Of a DNA stretch of 46,347 nt, positions 35,279 to 43,216 are shown in pieces. The first letter of the stretch is position 1, and each line of letters starts with the position of its first letter. Source of the DNA: Paludibacteraceae bacterium. GTDB taxonomy: Bacteria > Bacteroidota > Bacteroidia > Bacteroidales > Paludibacteraceae. The stretch spans positions 1-46,347 of the forward strand of contig JAFYWK010000010.1 in assembly GCA_017558065.1 (NCBI GenBank), written 5' to 3'. The notes beneath the pieces were generated by a model. It saw nothing but the letters and a program-made list of their open reading frames with translations. It was not told the origin of the DNA and did not search any database. Position numbers and translations under genes: made by a program.

Positions 35279-36445
35279 TTACCAACATGCCTTGAGGATA
35301 GCCAAGATGTCTTCTGCGTTGAGTTGCTTGTAGCCACCACCAGGGATGGTGGAGTTGGCAATGAGTGGTAGCATCTCTTCGGTAGCACCTACCTCGCGCA
35401 AGGTGGCAGGAATACCCAACTCACTAATGAATGCCTCCAGACGATTGATACCCTCCAATGCGATGGCTTCATCGCCTTGTCCTTCATCTTCTACACCCCA
35501 AACCACTTTGGCATAGCGCACGAACTTATGCAAGCCGTCGCGGTAGATATAGCGGTAATAGGCAGGCGAGATGATGGCAAGACCGATGCCGTGTGCGCAG
35601 TCGGTATAGGCACCCAATTGGTGCTCAATCATGTGCACTTCCCAGTCTTGGGTCTTGCTCAAACCGAGAATCTTGTTCAATCCCATGGTCGCGCACCACA
35701 TGATATTGCTGCGTGCCTCGTAATCCTCTTGATTAACAATCGCTTTGCGCGAAGCGGAGATAAGCGATAACATCAGTCCTTCCAGCAGGTAGTCGCTGGT
35801 ATTATCGTCCTCGCCAGAGAAGTATTGTTCCATGAGGTGAGAGAAGACATCAAAGATACCGCTAATCATCTGATACTTAGGTACGGAGTAGGTGTATTCG
35901 GGATTGAGAATAGAGAATTTAGGGCTGGCTATGTCTAATGGATAGACGCGACCTATTTTCTCTTTGGTCTCCTCGTTCGTGATGACCGAACCGCCGTTCA
36001 TCTCGCTACCTGTTCCTGCCATGGTCAAGATACTGGCTACAGGCACGACAGGGTTGTTCACACGCTCTTGGTTGACGTAGTAGCGTTGCCATACATCGCC
36101 TTCGGCGTAGGCACCGCATGCGATACCTTTGGCGCAGTCGATGACCGAACCGCCACCCACAGCGAGGATTAAGTCTATCTTATGCTCACGCACCAGACGA
36201 GCGCCTTCGAGGAGTTGGGTGTAGCGAGGATTGGCATTGATGCCTGCCAGTTCCACGACATGCTTGCCTTCGGCTTGCAGGATATTCATGACTTGGTCGT
36301 AGAGACCGATTTTCTTGATAGCCGCTTTGCCATACACGAGCAGGATGTTCTCTCCGTAGGCTTTGAGCTCGCTGGCGAGCTTATTGATGGCATTCTTGCC
36401 AAAATGAATCCTCGTGGGATTCTGGTAACTGAAGTCGTATAACAT
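35279..36445 (-). CDS. Iron-containing alcohol dehydrogenase
   Basis: A 388-residue group III alcohol dehydrogenase of the butanol dehydrogenase/YqhD type. The cofactor loop GGGSVIDCAKGIA is at 97-109. The iron ligands should be the aspartate and histidines in GIFDVFSHLMEQYFSGED and the histidines in HMIEHQLGAYTDCAHGIGLAI. It reduces aldehydes to alcohols (usually with NADPH) at the end of fermentation; the exact substrate is not visible. It has its own promoter 76 bp upstream. The C-terminal residues ILAILKACW end the typical helical iron domain. Confidence 0.93.
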   Translation of the reverse strand: MLYDFSYQNPTRIHFGKNAINKLASELKAYGENILLVYGKAAIKKIGLYDQVMNILQAEGKHVVELAGINANPRYTQLLEGARLVREHKIDLILAVGGGSVIDCAKGIACGAYAEGDVWQRYYVNQERVNNPVVPVASILTMAGTGSEMNGGSVITNEETKEKIGRVYPLDIASPKFSILNPEYTYSVPKYQMISGIFDVFSHLMEQYFSGEDDNTSDYLLEGLMLSLISASRKAIVNQEDYEARSNIMWCATMGLNKILGLSKTQDWEVHMIEHQLGAYTDCAHGIGLAIISPAYYRYIYRDGLHKFVRYAKVVWGVEDEGQGDEAIALEGINRLEAFISELGIPATLREVGATEEMLPLIANSTIPGGGYKQLNAEDILAILKACW

Positions 36446-36520
36446 ATGTGGATTACAATTGGATGCAATAAGGAGTCGAGAAATTTCATTGTTATTGATT
36501 TATCGTAGCATTTCACCCTG

Positions 36521-36528
36521 CAAAGGTA
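36521..36528 (-). promoter_or_regulatory. Promoter of the iron alcohol dehydrogenase gene
   Basis: TACCTTTG on the minus strand with TTG at 36551-36549, 20 bp apart. Confidence 0.86.
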
Positions 36529-36573
36529 CAAAAAATATTGCAAGTGTGCAAATTTTGGATAGCAAATTAAGAT

Positions 36574-36602
36574 AAAAAAGAGCGACATTGGCGTGCCACT
36601 CT
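36574..36602 (-). terminator. Terminator of the 41308-36726 gene cluster (minus strand)
   Basis: A 9-bp stem with two G.U pairs (36579-36587 with 36594-36602), followed on the minus strand by six T. It lies about 125 bp past the last stop of the cluster. The 36603-36725 stretch before it holds a second, imperfect hairpin and no gene. Confidence 0.68.
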
Positions 36603-36725
36603 GAATGTTTACACAACGGAATAATCCTTATTGTGTATATCCTTCAAATTGTTCATTGAAATCTTGATAAATCAACATCTAACAAACATGCTAAACAAAC
36701 GAATTAGTTTAGTATATCTGTTTTT

Positions 36726-37787
36726 CTATATATTTGAATAACCATTCTCACTACATATTTTTTTGAAATCATAATTCAAGACTTCCTCATCGGTACTATT
36801 CAAAGGTAATAGTAGTTCTTGAAATGAAGATCCAGATATCTTAAAATTGTGATACTCTTGTTTGAGTAACCATAGTTTGCTCCACATTAAATTGTTGGTT
36901 GCATTACGATATGCCTTGCGTTTAGCACCATGCAATGTATGTTCAAAATGAGCACGGGCTTTCATAAAATCCTGCCATGCAACTTGGTCTTGATTGATAG
37001 CATCAATACGTGTAGCAACAGGAGGAGTACACTCTCGTAGGTCTTCATACTCTATGTCTGGTACTGTTTGATGAGCACGCAAGGTATCATATGCAGAGTT
37101 GATAATATCATCCGTAAGGGTCATGTGTTTGGGCACATCCATTTCTGGGTAGAATAAAATTTCAAGTAAAGAGTTTAAATAACTATCTTTAAGGTATCCC
37201 ATAAAAGATACAAATTCCATTTGACTAATTGTACCTAAGCATTGTGGACGATACATAACAACAGTATCTACAACCTTCTCCATGGCCGTTAAATATTTGT
37301 TCCAAGCAGAATCCACTTCTACCGAATATAGGTTTCTATTTTTTAAGAGATCTGTGATTTTCTGTTGAGTATAATATGTGAAAGTTTGGTTGTAGCTTTC
37401 ATACAAATAGATTTGAACGGTCGCGCCTTCATCACCTGGGAATGACATTAACGAATCAAATTGGATAACACTAGCTTTGTATTTATCGTATTCTGTAGCA
37501 TTCTCTGGTAGTTCAATAGGATAAAACTCATCTAACATAGCAAAATACTCTTCGTATGTATCTGCATAATAGATTTCGTTTACATATTTATAATGTAATG
37601 AGTCTGTAAAGAACCATTCTTGCCACCAATAATAAGGAGTATCGCAAGTCTGAAAAAGATGCTCATGAGTATCCGTTTCTTCCAAAACATTGTGTGATGC
37701 ATTGTATGGAAGAATAAGGGCAATGAGAATACACAAAATAAATGCAATTAAAATGCTTATTCCAATATAGATATAAGATTTTTTCAT
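36726..37787 (-). CDS. Membrane-anchored protein of unknown function
   Basis: I do not recognise this 353-residue protein. It begins with one strong membrane segment (YIYIGISILIAFILCILIALIL, residues about 5-26), with the rest outside the cytoplasm. The outer part is acidic, helical and rich in Trp/Tyr (TPYYWWQEWFF, DTYEEYFAMLDEFYP). It contains a polar helix with many charged residues (KARAHFEHTLHGAKRKAYR). Internal pseudo-repeats (YYADTYEEYFAML) are not clear enough to call. It is AT-rich with codons unlike the central-metabolism genes, as are its upstream neighbours 38249-41308. It is the last gene of the cluster, 23 bp after DUF1810. Confidence 0.7.
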   Translation of the reverse strand: MKKSYIYIGISILIAFILCILIALILPYNASHNVLEETDTHEHLFQTCDTPYYWWQEWFFTDSLHYKYVNEIYYADTYEEYFAMLDEFYPIELPENATEYDKYKASVIQFDSLMSFPGDEGATVQIYLYESYNQTFTYYTQQKITDLLKNRNLYSVEVDSAWNKYLTAMEKVVDTVVMYRPQCLGTISQMEFVSFMGYLKDSYLNSLLEILFYPEMDVPKHMTLTDDIINSAYDTLRAHQTVPDIEYEDLRECTPPVATRIDAINQDQVAWQDFMKARAHFEHTLHGAKRKAYRNATNNLMWSKLWLLKQEYHNFKISGSSFQELLLPLNSTDEEVLNYDFKKICSENGYSNI

Positions 37788-37810
37788 AGTTGTTTTTCAT
37801 TTTAGAATTA

Positions 37811-38239
37811 TTATTTCAACAGATTAAGCGTAAGCTCATCGCGTTCGCTGTTGTAAAAGGCGTTGAGGACTTCGGCGAAGATGGCGTTTGGTAGGATATG
37901 GTCAAAGAGTGTCATGCTGGAGCGGACTTTGATGGCATCAATCGTGCCAAGTATCTCATAAGCCGTACTTTTGCCCTCGTGTTGCAGCAATGCCGTGGAG
38001 ATTTCTATCAGTCGTGCTTTGAGTGTTGGATGATCCAAATAAGCGCGTGCTTCTTCGATGGAGGATATGCCATAATATTCTGCCATGTAACTCCTACCTA
38101 ATCCACGCATTTGTGGAAAGATAAACCATATCCAATGGCTTTGTTTATACCCCTGCTTGATTTCATGGAGGGCATCTGCATAATCGTTCTCTTGGGCGTC
38201 AAGGAAACGTTGAAGGTTGAAAGGATCTTGAGTGGTCAT
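37811..38239 (-). CDS. DUF1810 family protein
   Basis: A 142-residue cytoplasmic protein that matches DUF1810 along its whole length: FLDAQENDYADALHEIKQG, SHWIWFIFPQMRGLGRS, YLDHPTLKARLIE and SSMTLFDHILP are the recurrent blocks. The biochemical role is not established; members often sit near ADP-ribose/macrodomain genes, but none are nearby here. Its base composition is closer to the housekeeping genes than that of the flanking membrane genes. Unlike them, it has no signal peptide. It is 9 bp from 38249 and 23 bp from 37787, so it is probably co-transcribed with both. Confidence 0.9.
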   Translation of the reverse strand: MTTQDPFNLQRFLDAQENDYADALHEIKQGYKQSHWIWFIFPQMRGLGRSYMAEYYGISSIEEARAYLDHPTLKARLIEISTALLQHEGKSTAYEILGTIDAIKVRSSMTLFDHILPNAIFAEVLNAFYNSERDELTLNLLK

Positions 38240-38248
38240 AGTTGGTAT

Positions 38249-39091
38249 TTAAAAACGGTCAATATAACTATGAGTGTTAACCTGCTTTATTAATGTTTTA
38301 TCGGTGAACCAAATAGCCTCTTCTCGTGTGTCTTTATTAATGTATCTTACTGCAAAATGACAATTTGCCACTTTACACATTCCAAAAAGAGCTTCATACA
38401 AGGCTTTTTCATCATCTGTCATTTCTATATCAAAGATTGTTACTCCTGAAAAATCCATTTCTGTTACATCATAGCCATCGCCATCTACATTATGATTCAT
38501 AAACAAAGTATCACCCTCTACAGAAAAAGATTCCAACGACAACCATTCGTCAAGTTGTATTGGCAAATTCCTATTATACATTTCAATATTAAACTCTATT
38601 CCTTTACCTAAAGCCTCAGTTGATGATATGCCATCAAATGATTGGTAAGCCTTTTGTATATCCTCAAATGAGCATACAATGGAACATGTATCGCCACGAT
38701 CATTTCTAATGGCGTATTTTATACCCATTTGGTATTCGTTAAGGATATTAAACAACTCCTTTGAACCTGCACTATTAATACCATTTAGCGCAAAAAACAC
38801 ACTGCCAGAAACCTCGTCAAAATTAGATGAATAATTCCTAATGGTTTCGATATCTGCAAATTCATCCCGATAGCAAATATGATATACTAGATAACCATTT
38901 TCGTATGTAATTTTTGATATTTCCCCTGTATTTCCGCCTAATACAATTGGACAATTCTTTGCATTCATTTGAGCAACCATAAACTCGGGTGATTTACGAT
39001 AATTACTCATTGATATATTGCCTATTATCCCGAGTAGTACAAATAAACTAAATAGGCTAATCAGTATGTATTTGAGTGTTTTTTTAGACAT
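38249..39091 (-). CDS. Membrane-anchored protein with two homologous halves, unknown function
   Basis: A 280-residue protein with an N-terminal membrane segment (LKYILISLFSLFVLLGIIG) and a periplasmic remainder. I know no named family. The two halves look related. Residues about 46-155 run from CPIVLGGNTGEISKITYENG to GIKYAIRNDRGDT and FEDIQKAY. Residues about 176-272 run from LPIQLDEWLSLESFSVEGD to FAVRYINKDTREEA and DKTLIKQ. Each half has a PI-x-L start, an acidic strand, a Tyr/Asn-containing strand and a final amphipathic helix. Similar DUF-like duplicated domains occur in Bacteroidales exported proteins. It is AT-rich and lies 23 bp from the polytopic protein at 39115. Confidence 0.72.
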   Translation of the reverse strand: MSKKTLKYILISLFSLFVLLGIIGNISMSNYRKSPEFMVAQMNAKNCPIVLGGNTGEISKITYENGYLVYHICYRDEFADIETIRNYSSNFDEVSGSVFFALNGINSAGSKELFNILNEYQMGIKYAIRNDRGDTCSIVCSFEDIQKAYQSFDGISSTEALGKGIEFNIEMYNRNLPIQLDEWLSLESFSVEGDTLFMNHNVDGDGYDVTEMDFSGVTIFDIEMTDDEKALYEALFGMCKVANCHFAVRYINKDTREEAIWFTDKTLIKQVNTHSYIDRF

Positions 39092-39114
39092 ATATTAGAA
39101 ATTTATTGTTACTT

Positions 39115-39993
39115 TTAATGTGCATTGTCGAATACTTGCTTAGTAAATTTACCCCCAAAAAATAGTGATACAATCGCATAGAACGGAGAAATCAATAGTA
39201 CAAAGCCAGAAATCAAGAATGCTAATCCGTATTTTTTTGCTTCTTCAAGATTAATTTGTTTATGATTAAAATACCACCATAAAATACGAGGGAAGGTCGC
39301 TATCAAAGAGAATATTAACCATGGCCAAACGAATTCATCATCCTCTATCACTAAGCAAAAGAAAAATATTATACTCAGGACTAAGAATAATCCTGTCAGA
39401 ATAAATAATGTCATATTGACTTTTTGTTGAAAAGTTAGCTCGGTTTTCATGTTATTATTATTTTGGACATTAAGAGGTTTCTTTATTTCTTGTTCAGAGA
39501 CCGTTTCTACTGCTGAATATGAGATGGGCTTTTCTATTACAGTTGTATTTAGAACTTTATCTTCATTGATTTCTGTTATATCTTCCGATTCTATATTATC
39601 CAAAGGGGAACTCTCTGGATGTTTTCTGTAGTAAGCCTTTAACATCCAATTCTTGATAATATCACTTTCTATTGTAATAATGAATGAGATAACAAAAATC
39701 CACGCCATTAAAGCCGCATTGTTATTGCAAATAGTTCCTATGATAACACCTATAATTAAACAAATTATTGCGACAGTAAAATATACAAGGATTTTTTTCC
39801 AAATTGCAATCACATCTTCCTCTTTGGGCATTGCAATCAAACGATAACCGCTAAAAGCAAATATATACACCCATATTATCATATATGGTAGCATACTTAA
39901 TCCATTACTGTTCATTGACATTGAAGCAATCGCTCCCAAAACACAAAACAATCCAAGTGCAATTAGGATCCATCCAAAAATTTTTCTTATCAT
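39115..39993 (-). CDS. Polytopic membrane protein of unknown function
   Basis: A 292-residue integral membrane protein with a split layout. Four membrane segments come first (residues about 5-25, 33-52, 68-90, 93-110). A polar, acidic linker of about 75 residues follows (ESSPLDNIESEDITEINEDK ... NVQNNNNMKTE), then three or four more segments (about 190-210, 220-240, 255-280). The linker should be cytoplasmic. No transporter or enzyme motif is visible. AT-rich. It is flanked by exported proteins transcribed in the same direction, so it may be the membrane core of an uncharacterised envelope system; this is inference. Confidence 0.7.
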   Translation of the reverse strand: MIRKIFGWILIALGLFCVLGAIASMSMNSNGLSMLPYMIIWVYIFAFSGYRLIAMPKEEDVIAIWKKILVYFTVAIICLIIGVIIGTICNNNAALMAWIFVISFIITIESDIIKNWMLKAYYRKHPESSPLDNIESEDITEINEDKVLNTTVIEKPISYSAVETVSEQEIKKPLNVQNNNNMKTELTFQQKVNMTLFILTGLFLVLSIIFFFCLVIEDDEFVWPWLIFSLIATFPRILWWYFNHKQINLEEAKKYGLAFLISGFVLLISPFYAIVSLFFGGKFTKQVFDNAH

Positions 39994-40067
39994 AATAAGT
40001 TAGCATTATAAGGCATTTAATTGCCCTGAGTTAATATTAGTATCTTTGTTGTAAAGTAAATCTATTT

Positions 40068-40916
40068 CTACCAAGTATAGCCATTACGCTTTAACCAATT
40101 TTGTGAATATTTTTCTCCATCTTGTGCAGCCTCTCTAAATAGTGTTAGTGCATCATGAGTTCGTCCTACTTCTCTATATTGTAGTGCTAAGTTGTGCTTG
40201 GTACTAGAAGAATTAGGATCTAATTCCAAACACTTTTCATAATATTTTATGGATTCTTGATGCCTGTCTTGTTTAGAAGCAAGGTATGCAAGGCGGAAAT
40301 ATCCTATACCTGCATCTTTTTCAAGCACCTTTTTTGCCCACTTTTCGGCTAAAGAAAAATCTCCTGTCTTGGTATATGCTAGCGACATGGCATTCGTCAA
40401 TGCAATACTTTCTGGAAACTCCAATAAACCTTTTTGTATCGTAATTACAGCATCAGCATCATCACGACAAACAAGACACCAACAAATTTGTTCGTAAAGT
40501 AGTTGATAACTTATACTATCATCATTGTTGATTCTAAAAGTTTGCCTATTCCGATTCAATTCAAGTGCTTGTTTATAATCGTGCAAAGCCATTACACTTT
40601 CAGTATTAGTTTCTCCCATGTTATACTTAATTGTAGCTCTCATTGCATAGGGTTTCCAATGCTGTCTATAATCAAGAATTTCTTCTAGATGTGAATATGC
40701 CAATTCAGGCATATCTTTTTTGTAAGCTTCCCATGCTTTTATACAAGAATCATTAATCTTTTGTTGATCGGTAAAGGCATCAATAAAATCATACCAAGCA
40801 TTTATCAATGGCATAAACATAGGATTAGGATCAGTTGTCTCCATTTTATCACAACTAACACCTAACAAAAGTACACTAAGAAGAGTAACATAAAAGTATA
40901 AGCGTTTCATATACAA
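40068..40916 (-). CDS. TPR-repeat lipoprotein
   Basis: A 282-residue envelope lipoprotein. The signal peptide ends in the lipobox LLLGVSC (acylated Cys about residue 22). The mature part is a tetratricopeptide array from about 45 to 275. The best repeats are PYAMRATIKYNMGETN, FRLAYLASKQDRHQESIKYYEKCLELDPN and HNLALQYREVGRTHDALTLFREA. It should act as a protein-protein scaffold. A start at 40910 (MKRL) is equally possible. It is AT-rich. The 74-bp gap to 39993 contains a small GGCA/TGCC hairpin only. Confidence 0.83.
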   Translation of the reverse strand: MYMKRLYFYVTLLSVLLLGVSCDKMETTDPNPMFMPLINAWYDFIDAFTDQQKINDSCIKAWEAYKKDMPELAYSHLEEILDYRQHWKPYAMRATIKYNMGETNTESVMALHDYKQALELNRNRQTFRINNDDSISYQLLYEQICWCLVCRDDADAVITIQKGLLEFPESIALTNAMSLAYTKTGDFSLAEKWAKKVLEKDAGIGYFRLAYLASKQDRHQESIKYYEKCLELDPNSSSTKHNLALQYREVGRTHDALTLFREAAQDGEKYSQNWLKRNGYTW

Positions 40917-40957
40917 TTTGATTTAAGTATGATTGATAATTATCTGCGAGGTGCGAA

Positions 40958-41308
40958 TTAGTACCATCCATCAAGTGCATTTTCAACATCATTGATATCT
41001 CTTTCAATATCATCAGCATCATAGAAAGACCAACCTCTGCTCCATGAGTTAAAATGATTTTCTAAATCATAAACGGCGTCTTTTGCATTCTGAATTATTT
41101 GTTCTCTCTCATCAAGTTCGTTTGCTAAATCGTTGTATTCATCAATAAGCGAGTTGTATTTATTGATGAGTGCTTGATATTGTTCCTGTTGCTCATAATA
41201 CGCATCTTCCCAATACTGTGCACTATGTTGAGCGTTTTCATAGTCATTTCTAGACACGCATGCCATAAAAAGAAATGGCACTAGGATGATTAATAAACTT
41301 TGTTTCAT
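40958..41308 (-). CDS. Small coiled-coil lipoprotein
   Basis: A 116-residue lipoprotein. The lipobox is FLFMAC (acylated Cys at 17). Residues about 22-90 form a heptad-rich, Gln/Glu/Tyr-rich coiled coil (YEQQEQYQALINKYNSLIDE, then YNDLANELDEREQII). The tail is acidic and aromatic (SRGWSFYDADDIERDINDVE). It resembles small murein- or TPR-associated lipoproteins in shape only; I know no family. It is the first gene of the cluster. A poor promoter candidate (TGCTTTTG, minus strand, 41374-41367) lies about 60 bp upstream. Confidence 0.75.
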   Translation of the reverse strand: MKQSLLIILVPFLFMACVSRNDYENAQHSAQYWEDAYYEQQEQYQALINKYNSLIDEYNDLANELDEREQIIQNAKDAVYDLENHFNSWSRGWSFYDADDIERDINDVENALDGWY

Positions 41309-41389
41309 GGTTGTCTTTTTTATAATAAGTTATATTGCTTTACGAATACAATCTCAATATGACTCTGCAAAAGCACAATCTTTCTCCCC

Positions 41390-41710
41390 TCACTCCACCA
41401 CCACCGCAGTGCCTGAGATAGACACCAGCAGCATGGAGCCATTGGGACCGACGGTTTCGTAGCCATATGATACGCCAACGATGGCGTTGGCACCCATCGC
41501 TCGGGCGCGTTGTTCCATCTCGTGTTGTGCTTGCTCGCGGCCATCAATCATCGCTTTCTCGTATGTGTTGCTGCGACCACCTATAAAATCACGAAGCGAT
41601 GCAAAGATGTCCTTCACAAAGTTCAAACCAAAAATAACTTCGCCTGAAACAAGGCCTTTGTATTCGCGGATTTCATGTCCCTGAATAGATTGAGTAGTAG
41701 TTACGATCAT
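41390..41710 (-). CDS. YbjQ/UPF0145 family protein
   Basis: A 106-residue protein of the YbjQ (UPF0145, 'heavy-metal-binding domain') family, which forms pentamers in known structures; the physiological role is unknown. Hallmarks: VTTTQSIQGHEIREYKGLVSGE, FVKDIFASLRDFIGGRSNTYE, RARAMGANAIVGVSYGYET and SGTAVVVE. Full length. It has its own promoter 24 bp upstream and typical codon use for the chromosome, so it is probably separate from the AT-rich cluster below it. Confidence 0.93.
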   Translation of the reverse strand: MIVTTTQSIQGHEIREYKGLVSGEVIFGLNFVKDIFASLRDFIGGRSNTYEKAMIDGREQAQHEMEQRARAMGANAIVGVSYGYETVGPNGSMLLVSISGTAVVVE

Positions 41711-41733
41711 AATTAAATGTTTATTTCACCCTG

Positions 41734-41741
41734 CAAAGGTA
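41734..41741 (-). promoter_or_regulatory. Promoter of the YbjQ family gene
   Basis: TACCTTTG on the minus strand with TTG at 41764-41762, 20 bp apart. Confidence 0.86.
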
Positions 41742-41843
41742 CAACTTTTTTCGCATATTTGCAAGGGAAATCGCTTTTAGTGGCGATTTTGTATATTAGT
41801 TTTACTTGGCGAATTAACGCCAAGCACTAAACCAATTGCGGTG

Positions 41844-42191
41844 CTATTTCGCCAATGCGAGGGCTTGGCGTCCTGCTTCCGTCATCAGCCCCCGCTGTTC
41901 CAACTCGGCGCAGCGTTGTTTGTTGAGTTCGGTCCAGTGGCTGCGTTTGCGGCGTGGGGACAAGCGTTGTGCCAGTCTGCCATCGGGTAGGCGCTTCAGT
42001 GTGGAGTCAATCCAGCCAAAGCACAATGCCTCTTCCACCACATCGATATATGGCAAACAATCGCCACACTCCGCAGGGCGTCGCACACGGTACATGGCTA
42101 TCCAACATTCCTTGTCCGAAGCGGCATGCTGCTCAAACCACTCGCGCAACTGAGCGCGGCGACTAAATTCAAGTAGGTTGGTGATCTCCAT
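41844..42191 (-). CDS. YdeI/OmpD-associated (OmdA) family protein, short
   Basis: A 115-residue cytoplasmic protein related to the YdeI/OmdA family (sometimes linked to bacteriocin or polymyxin resistance). The family core is clear: REWFEQHAASDKECWIAMYR, VEEALCFGWIDSTLKRL and RLSPRRKRSHWTELNKQRC. Usual members are 180-200 residues; this one stops soon after AELEQRGLMTEAGRQA. The C-terminal third is therefore absent, or this is a compact variant. It starts 3 bp after the Asp-box repeat gene, so both share the promoter at 42575-42568. Confidence 0.85.
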   Translation of the reverse strand: MEITNLLEFSRRAQLREWFEQHAASDKECWIAMYRVRRPAECGDCLPYIDVVEEALCFGWIDSTLKRLPDGRLAQRLSPRRKRSHWTELNKQRCAELEQRGLMTEAGRQALALAK

Positions 42192-42194
42192 CTT

Positions 42195-42542
42195 TTACCT
42201 TCTCTTTGACCATGAGCGGCCGCTGGAAGTGCTGTAGTAGAGTCCATTGGATGTTTGGGCAAGTAGTTCTCTGCCTCCGTCCATTAGGCATTGAAATACA
42301 CCGCAGGAGCTGCTCATGTATCGCGATGACCAACTGCGTCCCTGCGAGGTGGAGTAGTATATGCCTTTGCTCGTAACTGCCAGCAATTCATTGCCATAGG
42401 GCAAGAGGTCAATAAACTCGCCGCAGGAACTACTACTGTATCGCGTGGACCAGCTTCGACCTTGTGAAGTGGAATACTCAATGGTTTTCTTGGCAGGGTT
42501 GATACGAATCATCTCACTGCCCAACATAATCATTTGTGGCAT
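42195..42542 (-). CDS. Asp-box-like repeat protein, 115 residues
   Basis: A small protein built from an exact 40-residue period: Y23, Y63 and Y103 each begin YSTS(Q/S)GRSW. The unit continues S-x-RY-x-SSSCG-x-F, then a loop, (N/R)ELLA-x-TS-(K/N)-G-(I/L)-Y. STSxGRSW resembles the Asp box (SxDxGxTW) of sialidase-type beta-propellers, with Ser for Asp. Two full repeats plus a terminal stub are too few for a propeller, so it may oligomerise or be a fragment. There is no signal peptide. The start at 42542 is set by the promoter at 42575-42568; the frame is open to 42701 but crosses it. It is coupled to the YdeI-like gene. Confidence 0.78.
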   Translation of the reverse strand: MPQMIMLGSEMIRINPAKKTIEYSTSQGRSWSTRYSSSSCGEFIDLLPYGNELLAVTSKGIYYSTSQGRSWSSRYMSSSCGVFQCLMDGGRELLAQTSNGLYYSTSSGRSWSKRR

Positions 42543-42567
42543 ATTGTGATGTGCTATAATAATGCTG

Positions 42568-42575
42568 CAAAGGTA
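42568..42575 (-). promoter_or_regulatory. Promoter of the Asp-box/YdeI gene pair
   Basis: TACCTTTG on the minus strand with TTG at 42598-42596, 20 bp apart. Confidence 0.85.
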
Positions 42576-42790
42576 CAACTTTTTTATGACATTTGCAAGG
42601 AATTTGTTATTTTTTGAAAGTTGATTGAATTTTATGTATCCAGTTGGCATCTGCTGGCAATAAATGAGAAAAATATGTAAATAATTGATAGATAAACACA
42701 TGTACTAATTGAATAATCCGTATATTGCCAGCATACCACCTGACTCTATATTCTCGTCCGCGCATGTACGGGTACATAAGTATAAAAACT

Positions 42791-42816
42791 GCTGGCAATG
42801 CTGGCATGCTGGCAAT
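42791..42816 (+). repeat. 8-9 bp tandem micro-array (3 units)
   Basis: GCTGGCAAT, GCTGGCAT and GCTGGCAAT follow head to tail. An isolated copy lies at 42652-42661, and an inverted copy (ATTGCCAGCA) at 42722-42731, giving a potential stem with a 60-nt loop. Confidence 0.75.
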
Positions 42817-42890
42817 TATGATAAATTACTACAAGTGCACTTTTTTGAAAATTATCCTCCTAAAAATTTGGAAATTCGACAATTTATTCG

Positions 42891-42898
42891 TATCTTTG
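42891..42898 (+). promoter_or_regulatory. Orphan promoter upstream of a decayed frame
   Basis: TATCTTTG with TTG at 42868-42870, 20 bp apart. The nearest intact gene on this strand is at 43217, about 310 bp on, and has no nearer promoter of this type. Confidence 0.75.
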
Positions 42899-42915
42899 CA
42901 GTCGTTTTTGGGAAA

Positions 42916-43065
42916 ATGCACTACCAAAATTGCAGTTTATTATAGAAAATTAAACAAAATTATTTGTCTGATGATAAAGTAGTATTTGATTTTCTACAAG
43001 AGAAACCTAAAATCTCCTTAACGGAGTTACAAAGATTGAATATAAAAGTGCTAATGAACTTATAG
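42916..43065 (+). pseudogene. Remnant of a short gene with an in-frame stop, uncertain
   Basis: ATG at 42916, 18 bp after a good promoter, opens a frame that reads MHYQNCSLL and then TAG (42943-42945). After the stop the same frame stays open for 39 codons to the TAG at 43063-43065. The peptide is reasonable (NYLSDDKVVFDFLQEKPKIS, then LTELQRLNIKVL). The second half looks like a helical C-terminus of a lost gene. It could equally be chance; I recognise no family. Confidence 0.35.
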
Positions 43066-43089
43066 CAATCCTCCACGGAAGTGTAAGGA

Positions 43090-43144
43090 ATAGTGCGCTT
43101 ATTGTGCGTGTATTGTCCGTGTATTGTGCGTGAATAGTGTGTAA
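43090..43144 (+). repeat. 11-bp tandem micro-array (5 units)
   Basis: ATAGTGCGCTT, ATTGTGCGTGT, ATTGTCCGTGT, ATTGTGCGTGA and ATAGTGTGTAA run without a gap. This is the longest array in the window. Confidence 0.88.
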
Positions 43145-43216
43145 TACATAGGCGATGAGGCTATGAGGCGAGAGGCAAGAAAATATATATACAAACCTTA
43201 ATAAAACTAAACTATT

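Larger units (their letters stand above)
42543..43216. other. Gene-poor stretch of about 670 bp
   Basis: No complete gene was found. It holds a minus-strand promoter (42568-42575), a plus-strand promoter (42891-42898) followed by a decayed reading frame, and TGCTGGCAAT copies at 42652 and 42790 with an inverted copy at 42722. It also holds two tandem arrays (42791-42816, 43090-43144) and a short GGCGATGA-type echo (43151-43176). It looks like a site of past gene loss. Confidence 0.6.

Noticed and set aside
40041-40048. TATCTTTG on the + strand
   Set aside because: It has the -7 form but no gene follows on that strand; the region is the gap between two minus-strand genes.
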